From Paracamarosporium sp. OC-R06-R3 (taxonomy: Eukaryota; Ascomycota; Dothideomycetes; Pleosporales; Didymosphaeriaceae): a stretch of DNA of 64,000 bases. Both the position numbers and the translations under genes were made by a program. How positions within the stretch are numbered: position 1 is the first letter of the stretch; the number at the start of each line of letters is the position of its first letter. Shown in pieces: positions 21,497 through 32,912 of this stretch. The notes beneath the pieces were generated by a model. It was not told where the DNA came from and did not search any database. It worked only from the letters and a program-made list of their open reading frames with translations. The stretch covers positions 253,920 to 317,919 of the forward strand of contig JACVRA010000303.1 in NCBI GenBank assembly GCA_019828545.1. Reading direction: 5' to 3'.

Positions 21497-22174
21497 TCAC
21501 CTCTTCTCCTCACCATACACCCTCTTCAAAGCATACCACCCAACCTCGTCACCCTCCCCCATCACCCTCCTCACCCTCTCAACCGGCACTTCTCCACCCC
21601 CCTCAATCACCACCAACCCACTCTTAACGCTCCCCTCACCAAGCGCATCCCTCCTCCGAAACCGCTCCAATGTCGACGCCCCCACAACCCTAAACACCCT
21701 CACCCTCCTCACCCCCTCAATCCCCCTCAACCCCCGAACCACGTCCCCCCCAACGTCCCCCTCAACCGCCCACGAAACAAGCCACTCCGCCTCCCCCTCC
21801 TCCCCTTCTTCCTCAACCCCCTCATAAAACCGCGTATCAAACCTCGCCTGCTCAAACACATCCCTCAGCAGCTCCTCCCCAGGTCTGCTCTGCCCGTCCA
21901 GCCCCCGAAACGCCCCGCTGAACCTGTACTCTACATCCGGCATCTCGTACACGGTGAGCCATGGCGCGTCGACGGACCAGGCGGCGGCGTCGGGCTGCGG
22001 GGTTAGGGCTTCGTAGCGCGCTGCTCGCGGCACGCCCGGGAGAGATGTTACTTGTTGGATGTGCGTGTTTTCGTACCAGGTGCAGAATTTGGGGGGTGTG
22101 AGGGGGGTGGCGAGGGTGTGTGGGTGTGGGGGGTGCGAGATGCGGGAGGAGACCCAGAGGATGCCGGGGGGCAT
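21497..22174 (-). CDS. Conserved hypothetical fungal protein (EthD/dabb-like fold suspected)
   Basis: Single exon, 225 aa. It begins MPPGILWVSSRIS and continues FCTWYENTHIQQVTSLPGVPRAARYEAL. The W-Y-E-x-x-H-I pattern near the start, with a later LVSWAVEG strand region, is the layout of small ferredoxin-like EthD/dabb-type proteins often seen duplicated in fungi, so a dimeric alpha-beta barrel protein is my inference. No catalytic residues are identifiable and function is unknown. Codon use is strongly biased to GNG and GAG: the coding strand of the 3' half carries runs of four or five G, while the 5' end has C-runs on the coding strand. The protein is acidic in the middle (EEEGEEGEAE). Confidence 0.72.
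   Translation of the reverse strand: MPPGILWVSSRISHPPHPHTLATPLTPPKFCTWYENTHIQQVTSLPGVPRAARYEALTPQPDAAAWSVDAPWLTVYEMPDVEYRFSGAFRGLDGQSRPGEELLRDVFEQARFDTRFYEGVEEEGEEGEAEWLVSWAVEGDVGGDVVRGLRGIEGVRRVRVFRVVGASTLERFRRRDALGEGSVKSGLVVIEGGGEVPVERVRRVMGEGDEVGWYALKRVYGEEKR
21699..21737 (-). other. G-rich run on the coding strand, potential G-quadruplex
   Basis: Read on the minus strand, this has GGGGG, GGGGG, GGGGG and GGG blocks separated by 4-5 nt, within the coding sequence of the conserved hypothetical protein. It fits the usual four-run quadruplex pattern. The transcript would carry it. Whether it folds is not known. Confidence 0.55.
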
Positions 22175-23008
22175 TTTTGGGGTGTGTGTGGTGGTATGGG
22201 TGGATGGGAGAGGATGGGTGAGTTTTGGTTCTTGGTGATGGGGTTGGGATCGAATTGGTCTTGAGATGGTGGTTGGTGTTGTGGTCGTGCGGTGCGTTGC
22301 GTAGAGAGGTAGGGGTGGTTGAATGGAGTAGTTGTGGATATCGATTTCCGCAGGGCGTTGAAGCCAAAGGTGCGTGCGGGGTACAACGAGCTACCGCGTT
22401 CACGGACGCATAATTCGATGAGGGCAAGTACAAAGAGCACTATTCGGTTCGTGTCACTCGGATCGATGGCCGAGATGCTGACCTGGGCGGTGCCTATTCA
22501 CTATAGCCAGCCATGTCACGTTGACCTACTATCATCATTCAGCGAGATTGACTTCTCCATTATCATCAGCACATGCTCCACTATCACAAAGTATCGCCTC
22601 ATCTCGTCTATTGCGTCCCAATTACCCACATCACATCCGTGCCACATACCGCCTCCGCCCAACGAGCACCAGCTCAAGCCTAGCCAAGAAAAAGTATAAT
22701 ACAAGGGCCCGCTAAATCCATGGGCAAAGTTGTGAAGAAGCCCAACTCCAATCTGTACCTGCCTGTCCTGATGCTGAGCCAATTCTGCTACAGACCGCAG
22801 CTAACGTACTTGAAATCTAGCTATGGCGGTGAAGTGCCCAGGCAAACAGACGACAAAGGAGGCGGTGATGTTTGAAGGCCACAGAAACAATAAGAAGGGT
22901 TGAAGCCAGCTGTTCGTGGTCTGGTTGGTGGCTACTGCCTACGGGACTGGTCGCGACCCTGAATCTCTGGTTGAGGGTAGATATCCATTAGGAATGCCCT
23001 CGACGCCC
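22175..23008. other. Intergenic, includes strongly G-rich plus strand near the gene start
   Basis: Promoter region of the conserved hypothetical gene and 3' region of the Rho GEF. From 22083 to about 22330 the plus strand is G-rich (runs of GGG, GGGG and GGGGGG), which continues from inside the gene. Frames here on both strands are low-complexity by-products of this skew. No gene called. Confidence 0.5.
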
Positions 23009-26000
23009 TCAGTTCTTCTCGTGGTAGCGGTTGTTCTCAATGGCTTGTTTATGTCCAGGTGCCGTTTGCCAGAAGTCCAGACTCGTGATAACATCGTTGC
23101 CGATTTCGTCTTCATAAGCATATATTATCTGCGTTGCACTGTTAGCATTGTTTGCAAAGTATATTACTCAGTCCACGTACCTCTCTTGTAGAAGTGTGCA
23201 GCCACCTGATATTCTTCGCTGTGACAATGTGCACGAGAGCTCCACTCTCCATATGCCGTATTTCAATGAAGCTGGGCTCAAAAGCGAGGATGTAAGGATG
23301 GAATATGGCAAAGGCCTGCGGAGTACCTTCCCATGCAATTCTCCAGTCTGGCCTAGCCCGCCACCCGTTCCTGTTGACGAAGAACGAATAGTCTGTGTAG
23401 CAGAGGAGGAATTCGCTCGCCAAGCGTTCGATGTGGATCGGTTTGATGTTCTCCTTCCGCACGACGAAGTCGAGGGAGGTGTCGGCTTGATCCAACAGTG
23501 ACTGCGTCTCCAACGTTTCAAGACTGACAACTTCAAAGCCCTTGGTGCACCCAACGCAAAGCTTAGACCGAAGGAAGTGTATGGATGTAGACTCTGTAGG
23601 AATGTAAAACTCCTTGTACGGCTTGAGCTGGTCCTGCCCAGTTGAGAGCATCTTTGCGAAGCCAGACTTCCTCGACTTGTTGGCCATATTCTCTTTGGGT
23701 TCATAGACCTTGATCGTTGTCGACAAAGCCGATGTCTTCACCGAGGCAACCAATTGCTGGCCAAGACAAATACCAGACTTGAAGAAATTAGCATGGCATA
23801 TTTTCCTCGGTCGCTTAGCAATGGCTTGGGTCTCGTCTGGATCCAGCGCTTCTAGTGAATACGAGAAGAGCGTTTTGTCGGACAGTACTAAGACAATCTG
23901 ATGTTGCTCAAGAACATCGATCTGAGTGACTGCCTTGCAATCAAGTACACGTCGCGGTCTATGTGATGAATCTTTCGGCTTGCGATCAGTAACAAAGATA
24001 CCAGCATCAGTGCCAAATGCGATTTTCCGACCACCATCTGATCAAAGTTAGCAAAAGATTGAGTATACACACCCGGACACTTACCCAGCGGTACAGCGCA
24101 AGTGACTCTGATGGCAGCATTGAAGAAGCCTTCGTTGATGATGGTTCGAGTGAAAATGTTGCTGCGATCCCTCAGGTTCTTCTGCTGCGAATCGATATGT
24201 TCCATCCATTTTTGCTGGGATATCTGGGTACTTGCATACAGAGTAAGCTCGTAACCGCCCTTTCCAAGATGTCGGAACGTGATTGGATAGCCTTGTTGCT
24301 TCGCCGCATCACCCTTCGGTGCTGCCGCGGCAATTGCTTTGGCGCCCATCAAATTGGCAGAAGGACGTTTCGCGATCCCCATCTTAGGAATGATCTCGTC
24401 CATCTGCCCAATGACCAGAAGTTCAAGTGGGATCGGCTTCTTGTAAACTTTTTGCTCCTCGCGCTTATTTACAACTTTGACACGAACTAGAAGCACAGCA
24501 TGGTCGAAGAGGTAACAAGTAATATCTCCTGTCTGTTCAGTTGGAGTCTTCTTGAGTGTGCCCTTGAATACCAATTGCCGGTTCTCGTCCGTCAGCTTAA
24601 GATCGACGAATTCACCGGGACGGAATTTCAGGTCGCGGTTGAGCTGCATCAGGTTGAAGTGGTTTTCGGCTTTACCGGATTCGATATTAACTTTGGAAAG
24701 TGTGTCCTTGATCATTTTGATAGCCTTTGGTATATCTTGCTTGTCCTGGTTATCATCGGCAGTATATTTTTGGATATTCTCCAGAAGTAAAGGATATCTC
24801 GCCAATCTTGTGGTAGGTTTGGTCAGGTATCCGTTAAGCTCAAGCTTCCTCGACTCTTTCATTCGTTCGACCTCATCCACAAACTTGGCGAACTGGACGT
24901 TGGTGCGCTTTTCGTGTTCAAATTCGTACTTACCGAACAGCTGGTTTGAGCCGTATTTGATGAAAGGCGCGAAATGGGGCACATACTCAAGGAATATGTC
25001 GCCGATAGCGCTCACAACGGGATCTTTTTGTTGCCGACGGGTGAGAGATTCTGCCAGTCTAGAGTTGACCATGTAGACATCTTGACAGTTGGAGAACACA
25101 GTCCGCACAAATTTCTCTCTCCTGTGCTCCGGGATGGGTGAAGTGGCGGGGTTCCGAAGGGGCTTCATCCAGAAATCTCTCAGATACTCCAAATCTTTAA
25201 CAAAGTCGCGTTCGGTGTACATCAACTCCGAGATCACCTCCTGTCGCTTCTTTTCTTTGTCAGAAACGCTCTCAGCAACCTCCTTGGAGACAGTATTAAT
25301 CCACAGTTTTTGTTCTTCCTGATCTAGATCTTCGTGCAAACTAGCGTGAGATGCTTCGCGCTTAAGACCGGTCGGCCTCATGTTCAATCGAGCTTGTTGC
25401 TCCAGACGGCGTGGGCATGCTATTGAGTAACACAGACGGTCGCGTGTACAAGTGGGCGAATAACATTCTGTCAGGAGAGTGAAAACACCATTGACCTCTG
25501 CTGATTCTTCCATCATGGTCTCTTGGAACTGGTACACTTCGTTGGTCGAGTCACGAAGCCTATGAGCATACGTAACATCGTGGAAGAACCGTTGTGCGTC
25601 CAGGGAACGGCCGAGGAGCAATGCAAGGTTTCGATCCGTAGTTTTAATGATATAAGCTATAAGGTCGACAGCCTCGGCCCCTGTAAATGAGTTATTGTAT
25701 ACCAAACCATCCTTTTGTTTCTCGGTAATTGGGATGCGGTCTTTGAAGACTTCGGCCACCCTTGAAAGCAGAGCAGGGTACACCAGGGGGGAACGGCGTT
25801 GAGCAACGATTCCCACCTGGCCTTGCTGAGACTGTGACGAAGCTCGATTGTTGCTGGTCATGGTCTGCGTAGAGCTAGGCCGCGTCACTGACGAGCTCAT
25901 TGTCTCAGTGCGTTCGGAGGGTGGTACAACCGTGGATGCCATGGACATAGTCCGGATTTGAGGTATACTACCCTGGCTCCCGTGACTGGTGTTCCTTGTT

Positions 26001-26872
26001 TTAGCTCCTGGCCCAGCACTCATGGGTGGTGACGGTGCATTCTGCTCGAGTAGAGGCGCAGACTCGGTACCTCCGGACTCTCTCCTTCTTGAAGGGATTA
26101 CTCTGCCGCTCATTGTCTGTGCGTATTCAGAGTCTCGAGAATAGGAAGTCATAGACATGGTACGCTCGTCGGGACGCTCTGGCACCACCCGACCCTGAGC
26201 GGTTGTTCGCGCCATGTGATTCATGTAAGGCTGCTGCCGGAATGTGTTCGCCGGTGACATATAACCTTGCCCTGGTGGGTTGAATTGAGGTCGAGGCACG
26301 GCAGCCATTGATTGTGATCGGTATGGGTCATTGTGCATTGCGGGACCGGGACCAGGGCCAAATCGCTGCGGTACGGGCTTGTTGAACGGTGGCTGCCCTT
26401 GCGGTGAGGTGCGTGAATCGAAGCGTTGAGGCTGCCCGTATGGCTGGCGCTCCGGCCGAAGTGGCCGAGGGAGATATTGCGGTTGTGGCTGGCGTTGAGC
26501 CTGCGGTGGAGGAGCGCCTTCGGGCATTCTCTGGTTCGGCGGATAGCCGTTCGGAGGTCCGCGATTGAAGCCATCTGGCTGCTGGTCGTAGCCTTGTGGA
26601 CGCTGCTGGTCGTACTGTGCTGGAGGGCGCCGATCATAGCCATTTATCGGCTGTCGCAATGGAGGTGCGCGCTGCATCATGTCTGCCGTTTGCGTGGACA
26701 TGGTCGCAGCCCGGTCCTGCTGCATCATGGGCCTCTGCGAAGTCATTGTCTGTGAGCGTCCAGCCATGGCCGGGCTGGCACCGAAGATGTTCGCAAAGGC
26801 GGCATCTCTGGCTCCCGTGGGCTGACCGGGGCGCGCATATTCTCTCCCCTGCTGCTGGTTGTAGTCCGCCAT
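23009..26872 (-). CDS. Rho guanine nucleotide exchange factor, Rom2/Rgf1 type (DEP-DH-PH-CNH)
   Basis: Exons (minus) 26872-24085, 24037-23181 and 23128-23009 give 1254 aa; both introns keep frame. It is expected to load Rho1 with GTP at the plasma membrane and so drive glucan synthase and the Pkc1 cell-wall integrity path (family knowledge). The N-terminal 350 residues are disordered and rich in Q, P, S and R. A DEP-like domain lies at about 370-455 (FKDRIPITEKQKDGL). The RhoGEF (DH) domain at about 545-735 opens RQEVISELMYTERDFVKDLEYL. A PH domain spans about 760-900 and a CNH domain about 930-1225 (ending in FVNRNGWRARPDW and IRHMESGALVHI). The last exon codes for IIYAYEDEIGNDVITSL. It is divergently paired with the V-ATPase gene across 607 bp. 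Confidence 0.93.
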
Positions 26873-27479
26873 GTAGAATTCTTTGCTTGCAAGGCCCGTC
26901 AGCGCCTACTGCGCATCTGCACGCACGCTGGGCGGCTTTGTAGATTGGGTTTGAAAAGAGCCCTAGCGGCGTGATATTCGCCCACCCAGATACGCGGCGC
27001 AGTGGAGGCGGGGTGTGGGCAGCGGGAGCCCCAAGGAGACGTCTGCGGCGTCCCTCTGCGTGCAGCGAGGTCGCTTGGGCAAGTATCGAGAAAGGTCGGA
27101 GGGGGCTCGCGGCGGGCAGCGCAGTAAACGAGGGTGTTTGTGTTCGCGGAGGTGGGACTGTCTCCCTGATGCCGAGCCCGGCAGAGGCCGCGGGGAAGGC
27201 GAATGCTGTGGGCAGCAAAGAGAGGGCGATGGTGGGGGGAAGGATAGGAGAGCGCTGGGCGGAGTCGGAGAATGGCCTGTTGCTGCCCTTGGGGTCTTCG
27301 CGGGCACATTGCACATGCGCAGGTGGAGTTGGTTCACACGTTTGGGCTCTGCCAAGAGCCGCCTATCACGCTTCGACCAGCTCTCGTCCGCGTCGTCTCA
27401 AGCTCCTGCATCATCACAGCTCCCACCACCCGAACGACGCCTGCCACATCCCGAGGACAGTAACGGAACGCGGTCCAAG
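26873..27479. promoter_or_regulatory. Divergent promoter shared by Rho GEF (-) and V-ATPase proteolipid (+)
   Basis: A 607-bp GC-rich region separates the two start codons. Several frames of more than 100 codons cross it on both strands, as expected in GC-rich DNA, and none has protein features. No specific binding site can be asserted. Confidence 0.55.
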
Positions 27480-28261
27480 ATGGATAACCCACTTACGCCG
27501 AGCTTTGCGCCCTTCTTTGGCATGGTACGTCATGGTCTGCCCGCATGTCGAGTGCTTCGCTAACAGTCTGCAGAGCGGCATCGCCTTCGCCGTAAGTCTC
27601 GCAAGGGCCATGGAGCTGTTGATGTGATTGCTAATGTTCGCAGATGATATTCGGATGTGTGTAATCGAGACACGGGCTGTTGCGTTGCGGAACTGACAGA
27701 CTCTAGGTGTTGGTGCTGCCTATGGCACGGCAAAGTCGGGCATTGGCATCTCGGGCGTGGGCACATACAGACCAGATCTGATCATGAAGGTAGCTGTCTC
27801 TGGAGCTTGGCCTTGTCCTTCGACTTACGAGTGCAGTGCCTAATACCCGTCGTCATGTCCGGAATCTTGGCCGTATACGCCCTCGTCATATCAGTCCTCA
27901 TCGCGAGTGACATACGGCCGCCGCCAGAGAAGAACTACTCGCTGTACAACGGCATCATGCACATGGCCGCTGGCTTGTCGGTCGGCCTGCCTGGCCTGGC
28001 TGCGGGCTATGCTATTGGCATTGTTGGTGATGTGGTACGTGTGGTAGGCCTGGGCGGTGAACACCAGACTAACGTGTGCAGGGCGTGCGCGCGTACATGC
28101 GCCAGTCGAGGATCTTTGTTGGCATGGTCCTCATTCTCATTTTCGCGGAAGTTCTTGGCCTCTACGGGTAGGTCTCGTACAACTGGAATTCACTCGCCAC
28201 GCTGACTTTGCCTCGCAGACTGATTGTCGCCCTCATCCTCAACACGCGTGCACAGGGTTAG
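27480..28261 (+). CDS. V-type ATPase 16-kDa proteolipid subunit (c or c')
   Basis: Seven exons, 27480-27524, 27574-27591, 27644-27656, 27707-27789, 27837-28034, 28082-28167 and 28219-28261, sum to 486 nt, 161 aa, the normal family length. Two exons are tiny (18 and 13 nt), yet both are required to rebuild the conserved first helix: FAPFFGM, then SGIAFA, then MIFG, then [14 protein letters not shown]. Four membrane helices follow the proteolipid pattern, with the proton-carrying glutamate Glu142 in [13 protein letters not shown] on helix 4. The protein would form part of the rotating ring of the Vo sector in vacuolar and endosomal membranes. It is more likely Vma3 or Vma11 than Vma16 because it has four rather than five helices. 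The sequence between helices 2 and 3 ([14 protein letters not shown]) is longer than in yeast c, which could fit c'; I cannot decide between c and c'. Confidence 0.92.
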
Positions 28262-29102
28262 ACGCAGCCAGGCGACTTGTACGACTATATTCTTGAGAGG
28301 GATCGTCACGCATCTTGCATAACGGAGTTCATGGGTTGTATACATGCAGTTGATATGGGAGGTCTGGCAGCGTAGCGTGGGTGCAAGATACGCAAGATCA
28401 GCATGGATTCGCGTCTTATCGTGTTTGCAAAGGCATCTGGAACTCGGGACGGAGACGTGGATACGCAACAGCCAATCTTCGCATGACATGGTGCCGCTGA
28501 CCGTCAGTCAGGGCTGTATATTTAGTCGGGCAGAGGCTAGCCAGGGCAGAGAGTCGGAACGACGAGTTAGTTGACCACCGTTGATATGCCGGTTTTTTGG
28601 AATTGTTTGCATCGGACCAGTCTGGGAGCATGTGTGATTCGCTGGCTGCCTGCCGAGGGCGAGGGCAAGCATCGTCGACCCCCGTGAGACGGATCGTGTC
28701 CTGTCGAGCGGCAAATAACCGCCTCCACACAAGCCCACATGTCTCAATTGCCCGCGACGGCCAGGATCAAGTAATAAAAACGACGGCCCGCTGATATAGG
28801 AAGCCGGCGCGCTCGCTTTGTCCGGGTCGCAGCACTCCCCACGCCGCTGCGTCATCATCCTTCGGGCTGTCCCCTGCGCAGGCCCCGCCAGGTTAGATCG
28901 AGACTCGACGTCTGACTGCTGCTGGTACACGGTCGGATGCGCCCAATTCACCGCGCCTGTCCCCGCCTGCTGAGGCCCTCGACGTCTGTCCCCCTACCGT
29001 CCGCTTGCACGCGTAAACATGCACTAGGACCGCCGTCGTGAACCACGCCGTTCGCTGCTACCCCCGACCTCGACCCCCCACCATCGCTGCCAGCTGCCCA
29101 CT
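28262..29102. other. Intergenic, promoter of PKA catalytic gene
   Basis: About 840 bp. Frames up to 147 codons (for example 28508-28951 minus) lack any recognisable feature. The last 150 bp before the ATG is C-rich (runs such as CCCCCGACCTCGACCCCCC broken by A), a usual leader composition. Confidence 0.55.
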
Positions 29103-30600
29103 ATGGCAGCTGCAGTCCACAAGCTGCTGCACCCTCACCGGAGCAGAGACCAGGCTAAGGAGGAGGAACATGAGCGCCAGAACTCGGCAATGGACCGCGC
29201 CCGCGACGAGGAGAAGCATAACCTCGCGCAATGGGGAGAGCACAAGGCGCCGCTGGAGCCAGGACAGATTGACGGCCCGGACCAGAAGATGGTCGGCCAC
29301 TCGTCCAACGTGCTGCGCAAGGACGACTTCGAGCTGATCAAGACGCTGGGCACCGGTGCGCCCTGCCAACTCCTCGACAGCGCCCGCTGCCGCTGACCAA
29401 GCTCCCAGGTACATTCGCGCGCGTCTGGCTGGTGCGCCTGAAGAATGCCCGCAACGGCGACGAGAACCACGTCTTTGCCCTGAAGATCCTGCGCAAGCCC
29501 GACGGTATGAATGCGCCGTGCCTCCCAGCCTCGTGTGCGCTGCTAACGGCGAGCTGCAGTGATCCGCCTCAAGCAGGTCGAACACGTCCGCAACGAGCGC
29601 AATGTGCTCGCCGCCGTTGCAGGCCACCCTTTCATAACCACAATGGTCGCCAGCTTCCAGGACTACGACTCGTTGTACATGCTTGTGAGGGAGAGACGCT
29701 TACCGCTGCCGCAATGCTTTGCTGACCGACCCAGCTCGACTACTGCCCTGGCGGCGAGGTCTTCAGCTACCTCCGAAGAGCCCGGCGCTTCAACGAGCCC
29801 ACGTCCCAGTTCTACGCCGCCGAAATCGTCCTCATATTAGAGTTTCTGCACGAGCGAGAAGGCGTCGCATACCGCGACCTGAAGCCCGAGAATATCCTCA
29901 TCGACGCCGAGGGACATCTTAAGCTGGTAGATTTTGGATTTGCGAAGAAAGTGGAGAACAGTGGGTGAAGTTTGTTTCAGGAACAGGACCGTCTACTGAC
30001 GATCGCAGGGGAAACATACACGTTGTGCGGCACGCCCGAGTATCTGGCACCCGAAGTCATTAGGAACACGGGTACGTCACCGTGTGTCACCACAGCAGTG
30101 GGTTTGCTAACCGCGAGCAGGCCATGGAACCGCGGTTGATTGGTGGGCCTTTGGCATTCTGGTCTACGAGTTTCTCGTTGGCCAACCGCCGTTCTGGGAC
30201 CAGAACCCCATGAAGATCTACGAACAGTGCGTCTGAACTTGCTCGTGTACCCCATCCATGCATTAAAACCCTACGCAGAATCGTCGAGGGAAAAGTCCGC
30301 TTCCCATCAGCCATGTCAGCTGAAGCACGGGACTTGATCTCGGGCCTCTGCACCGTCGACACCTCAAAGCGACTGGGTAATATCCAGGGCGGGGCCAGCA
30401 CGGTTAAATCACATGCCTGGTTCAAGGACATCGACTGGGACGCTCTGTACCACCGCAAAGTAAACGGGCCGATAGTACCGCATCTGCGCGGGCCAGCCGA
30501 CACCCGCAACTTCGACGAATACGAGCCGGAAAGCATACATAGAGAAGCGTACACAAAAGAGATGCAAGAAAAATACGACGACTCCTTCAAAGATTTCTAG
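29103..30600 (+). CDS. cAMP-dependent protein kinase catalytic subunit, divergent PkaC2-like class
   Basis: Seven exons, 29103-29355, 29409-29504, 29560-29684, 29735-29960, 30009-30071, 30121-30226 and 30279-30600, give 396 aa; six introns of 48-55 bp all keep frame. AGC-kinase landmarks: glycine loop GTGTFARV, ATP-binding Lys110 in FALKIL, catalytic Asp206 in [11 protein letters not shown] Asp224 in DFGFAKK, activation loop [14 protein letters not shown] with the phosphorylatable Thr, and a C-terminal hydrophobic motif ending FKDF. The PKA-specific tail FDEYEPE is present. Replacement of the usual GTFGRV by GTFARV, the long acidic/basic N-terminus and the divergent helix after the C-lobe point to the second fungal class (PkaC2) rather than the main PkaC1; this is inference from motif differences. 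It would be controlled by the regulatory subunit and cAMP. Confidence 0.9.
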
Positions 30601-31775
30601 AAAACTCACACAGTACATAGCACGGCTTCACGACGGAGGCAAACATCGGCGGAACTGGAGTTCGAGAGATCGGTTGGATTGTACAAAGAGGTGGAAATCT
30701 GGCGCCCAGCTACTTCGAATTGCGAGAGGAGAGAGAGACACGGCACAGCTCCGGCCATCACCTGCCGAGCCGACGCAAACTCCCCTTTGCTTATTTCCCT
30801 TGTTGATGTTTTTTTGCATGCCCAGCTGCAAGCGGCGCGCACGCCTACGAACCGAATTGAAAGGATCAGGATCGGGATCGGAATGCCATGATACGAGATA
30901 CCTACGCAAGGGAGCATGTCGATGTCGTGTTTATGCGTGTATGGCTCCGGGTGCGATTTAGCTGCGGCGTTTATATCAGGCTTGTATTTTAGTATGTCGA
31001 TGTCATATATCTGTGATTATTGTCCTGCTTCTTGTGCTTCTTGTGTGTTGTGTTTGGCTGCATTGGATGTGCATGGGTTAACTGCGTTACATATGCCTTG
31101 CAGATCTAGCGTCCCGCTTTATCCTGGTGTGAGATACTCGGTACCATGGTCTACCCTTCGTTTGATAGACTGCAAAGTCTGTTCATATCCTAGAGGGACG
31201 CAAATCCCCGCTCACTTGCTTTCCATACCTAGTTACGCTTATATGCCTCCCACCGCCTCACTCCACCATGTTTCCCCGCACTGTCTTTGCATTGTATCTA
31301 CGTCGTTTTGTGTACGCAGCCCCAGCTCTACAGCGTAGATGATATCCTTTAGTCTGGCTGTATCGCGGATGTATATGGTATAGCTCGTTTGCATATCAGG
31401 GGTAAGTTGTACGGAGTATATGGTACTACACTTCTAACAAACTGCGGTCGGCGGTCGTTGTTTAGGTAGTAGGTGGGTATGTGCTGTCCTGTCATAAGCA
31501 GTACTTCTATCCAGCCTTGGAGAAAGATCCCGTTGGGAGGGTCGCGGGGCCCAGGGCTGTATCTGGAGTGGATATTGAGCATATTGTGTGGGTACGACGA
31601 ACGAGGTAACCATGACAAGTGTCGCACTTCAAAAAAGGTTGCGTGAGCTGCGGAATGCGAGGATTTGGTCTGGAAACGTGTGCTTGAGAGACGACAGGAG
31701 CTATTTTGGAATAACAATGGTTATTAACGTTACTAGTATTGATACCCTCTACTTCCCATTTTTACCTTGCCCACC
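30601..31775. other. Intergenic between convergent genes
   Basis: About 1.2 kb between the PKA gene (+) and the surface-protein gene (-). Frames at 30606-30917 (-), 30916-31338 (+) and 31349-31717 (-) have no recognisable family features. Nothing else seen. Confidence 0.5.
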
Positions 31776-32912
31776 TCATCTTCGATCCGTAGATGCCAAT
31801 TCTGCCGGTATCTCGTTCCTTGTTGCGGCCAGCTCACCCGCTGGCCTCTCCGCGATCAACTCGGTATAATACGTAGGCTTGGGTTCTTGGACCTGTGCGT
31901 ACTGGTATGAAACGTGGTTCGACCCGTCGCTAGGTGCTTCGGGGATCTTGTTGTGGCGTTGCTTTTTCGCATGTCGGAGGAGTAGCAAGAGCAGTGCTAG
32001 GACGGCTGCGATCGCGACGAGGCCAGCTAGAACGATACCGGCTATTGCGCCTTTGGAAAGGCTGGAACCCGAGTCGTCGGGCGAGGCGGATGAGGTAGGG
32101 GAGGTAGATGGACTGGTGGAGGACGAAGAGGTGGAGACAGTGTTCGATAGCTGAATACGTGTGGTGTTGTAGATGTCCTGGTCGAAATTGATGTTCTTGC
32201 CTGGTTTTGTGTGGCAGAGCTCTGTGAGCGTTGCGACAACTGTTGCCAAACGTTTAGCATACCATTTCAATCATAGATTTGTGGTCCAAGACTGACCATT
32301 GCCCAGTATCATCAATCCGTCGCCGTCATACAGACACTTTATGCAGTTCTGCGCATCGGTTGTATAATTGCCGTTGCTGTCGCAGTAATCGTATCTTTCG
32401 GGATCGCTCTTGATGCGGTAATCTGATGCAGCGTATATCGGATTGCATGCGGCGAAGCATTGCTGGTAAGGTTCGGTCGAAGATATGTTGTCGTTTCTCT
32501 CGTTTTCGAAACGTCCAAATAAACAATAATCGGCCGTTGCACGGTTATTAACTAAAAACACCGTCAGCTGCTGCTGGATTGATGGTTCAACTACAGCTCG
32601 CAAAGTTGGACACGTACACAGAAACCATGTCGTATCTCTTTCGCCGCTTTCTGTGTCTTCCCATCCGCTTGATTGTAAGCAGGTTTGACAGTCAGAGAAC
32701 TTCTTCCCAATCTTAGTCGCGCTCCTGCCCACATAATTCGCATCACGACAAGCCAGATTAGGCCCGAAAGTTAAGGATGCATTTCGCCAGCTCGGATTGC
32801 CATGATCTGGATCGTCCATGCATTTCTTTGAACATGGTGAGTTGGGAGCAACTTCGAGACTGGCTACCAGCGACAAGAATAGAGCAACGTAATGTATAGG
32901 TCTTCTTATCAT
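31776..32912 (-). CDS. Cys-rich single-pass surface protein, sensor-like, unknown function
   Basis: Exons (minus) 32912-32618, 32551-32297 and 32239-31776 give 337 aa. It starts with a basic-hydrophobic signal peptide (MIRRPIHYVALFLSLVASLEV). The outer part has at least ten cysteines in C-x(3)-C, C-x(2)-C and C-x(3)-C arrangements and several N-x-S/T sites. A Ser/Thr-rich spacer (SSSSTSPSTSPTSS) precedes one membrane helix (AIAGIVLAGLVAIAAVLALLLLLL) and a basic stop-transfer RHAKKQRHNK; the cytoplasmic tail has about 60 residues with a YxYAQVQEP stretch. This is the layout of fungal wall sensors or orphan type-I surface proteins, but the cysteine pattern is neither WSC nor CFEM as far as I can see. 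Families with TTWFLFNNR-type motifs are common, unnamed and Dothideomycete-rich in my recollection. Confidence 0.78.

Noticed and set aside
21852..22440. Two minus-strand frames overlapping the conserved hypothetical gene
   Set aside because: They are low-complexity Pro/Thr/His products of the C-rich coding strand in other phases.
26899..27627. Long frames in the divergent promoter region (both strands)
   Set aside because: GC-rich DNA gives long chance frames; they have no protein features and overlap the proteolipid's first exons in other phases.
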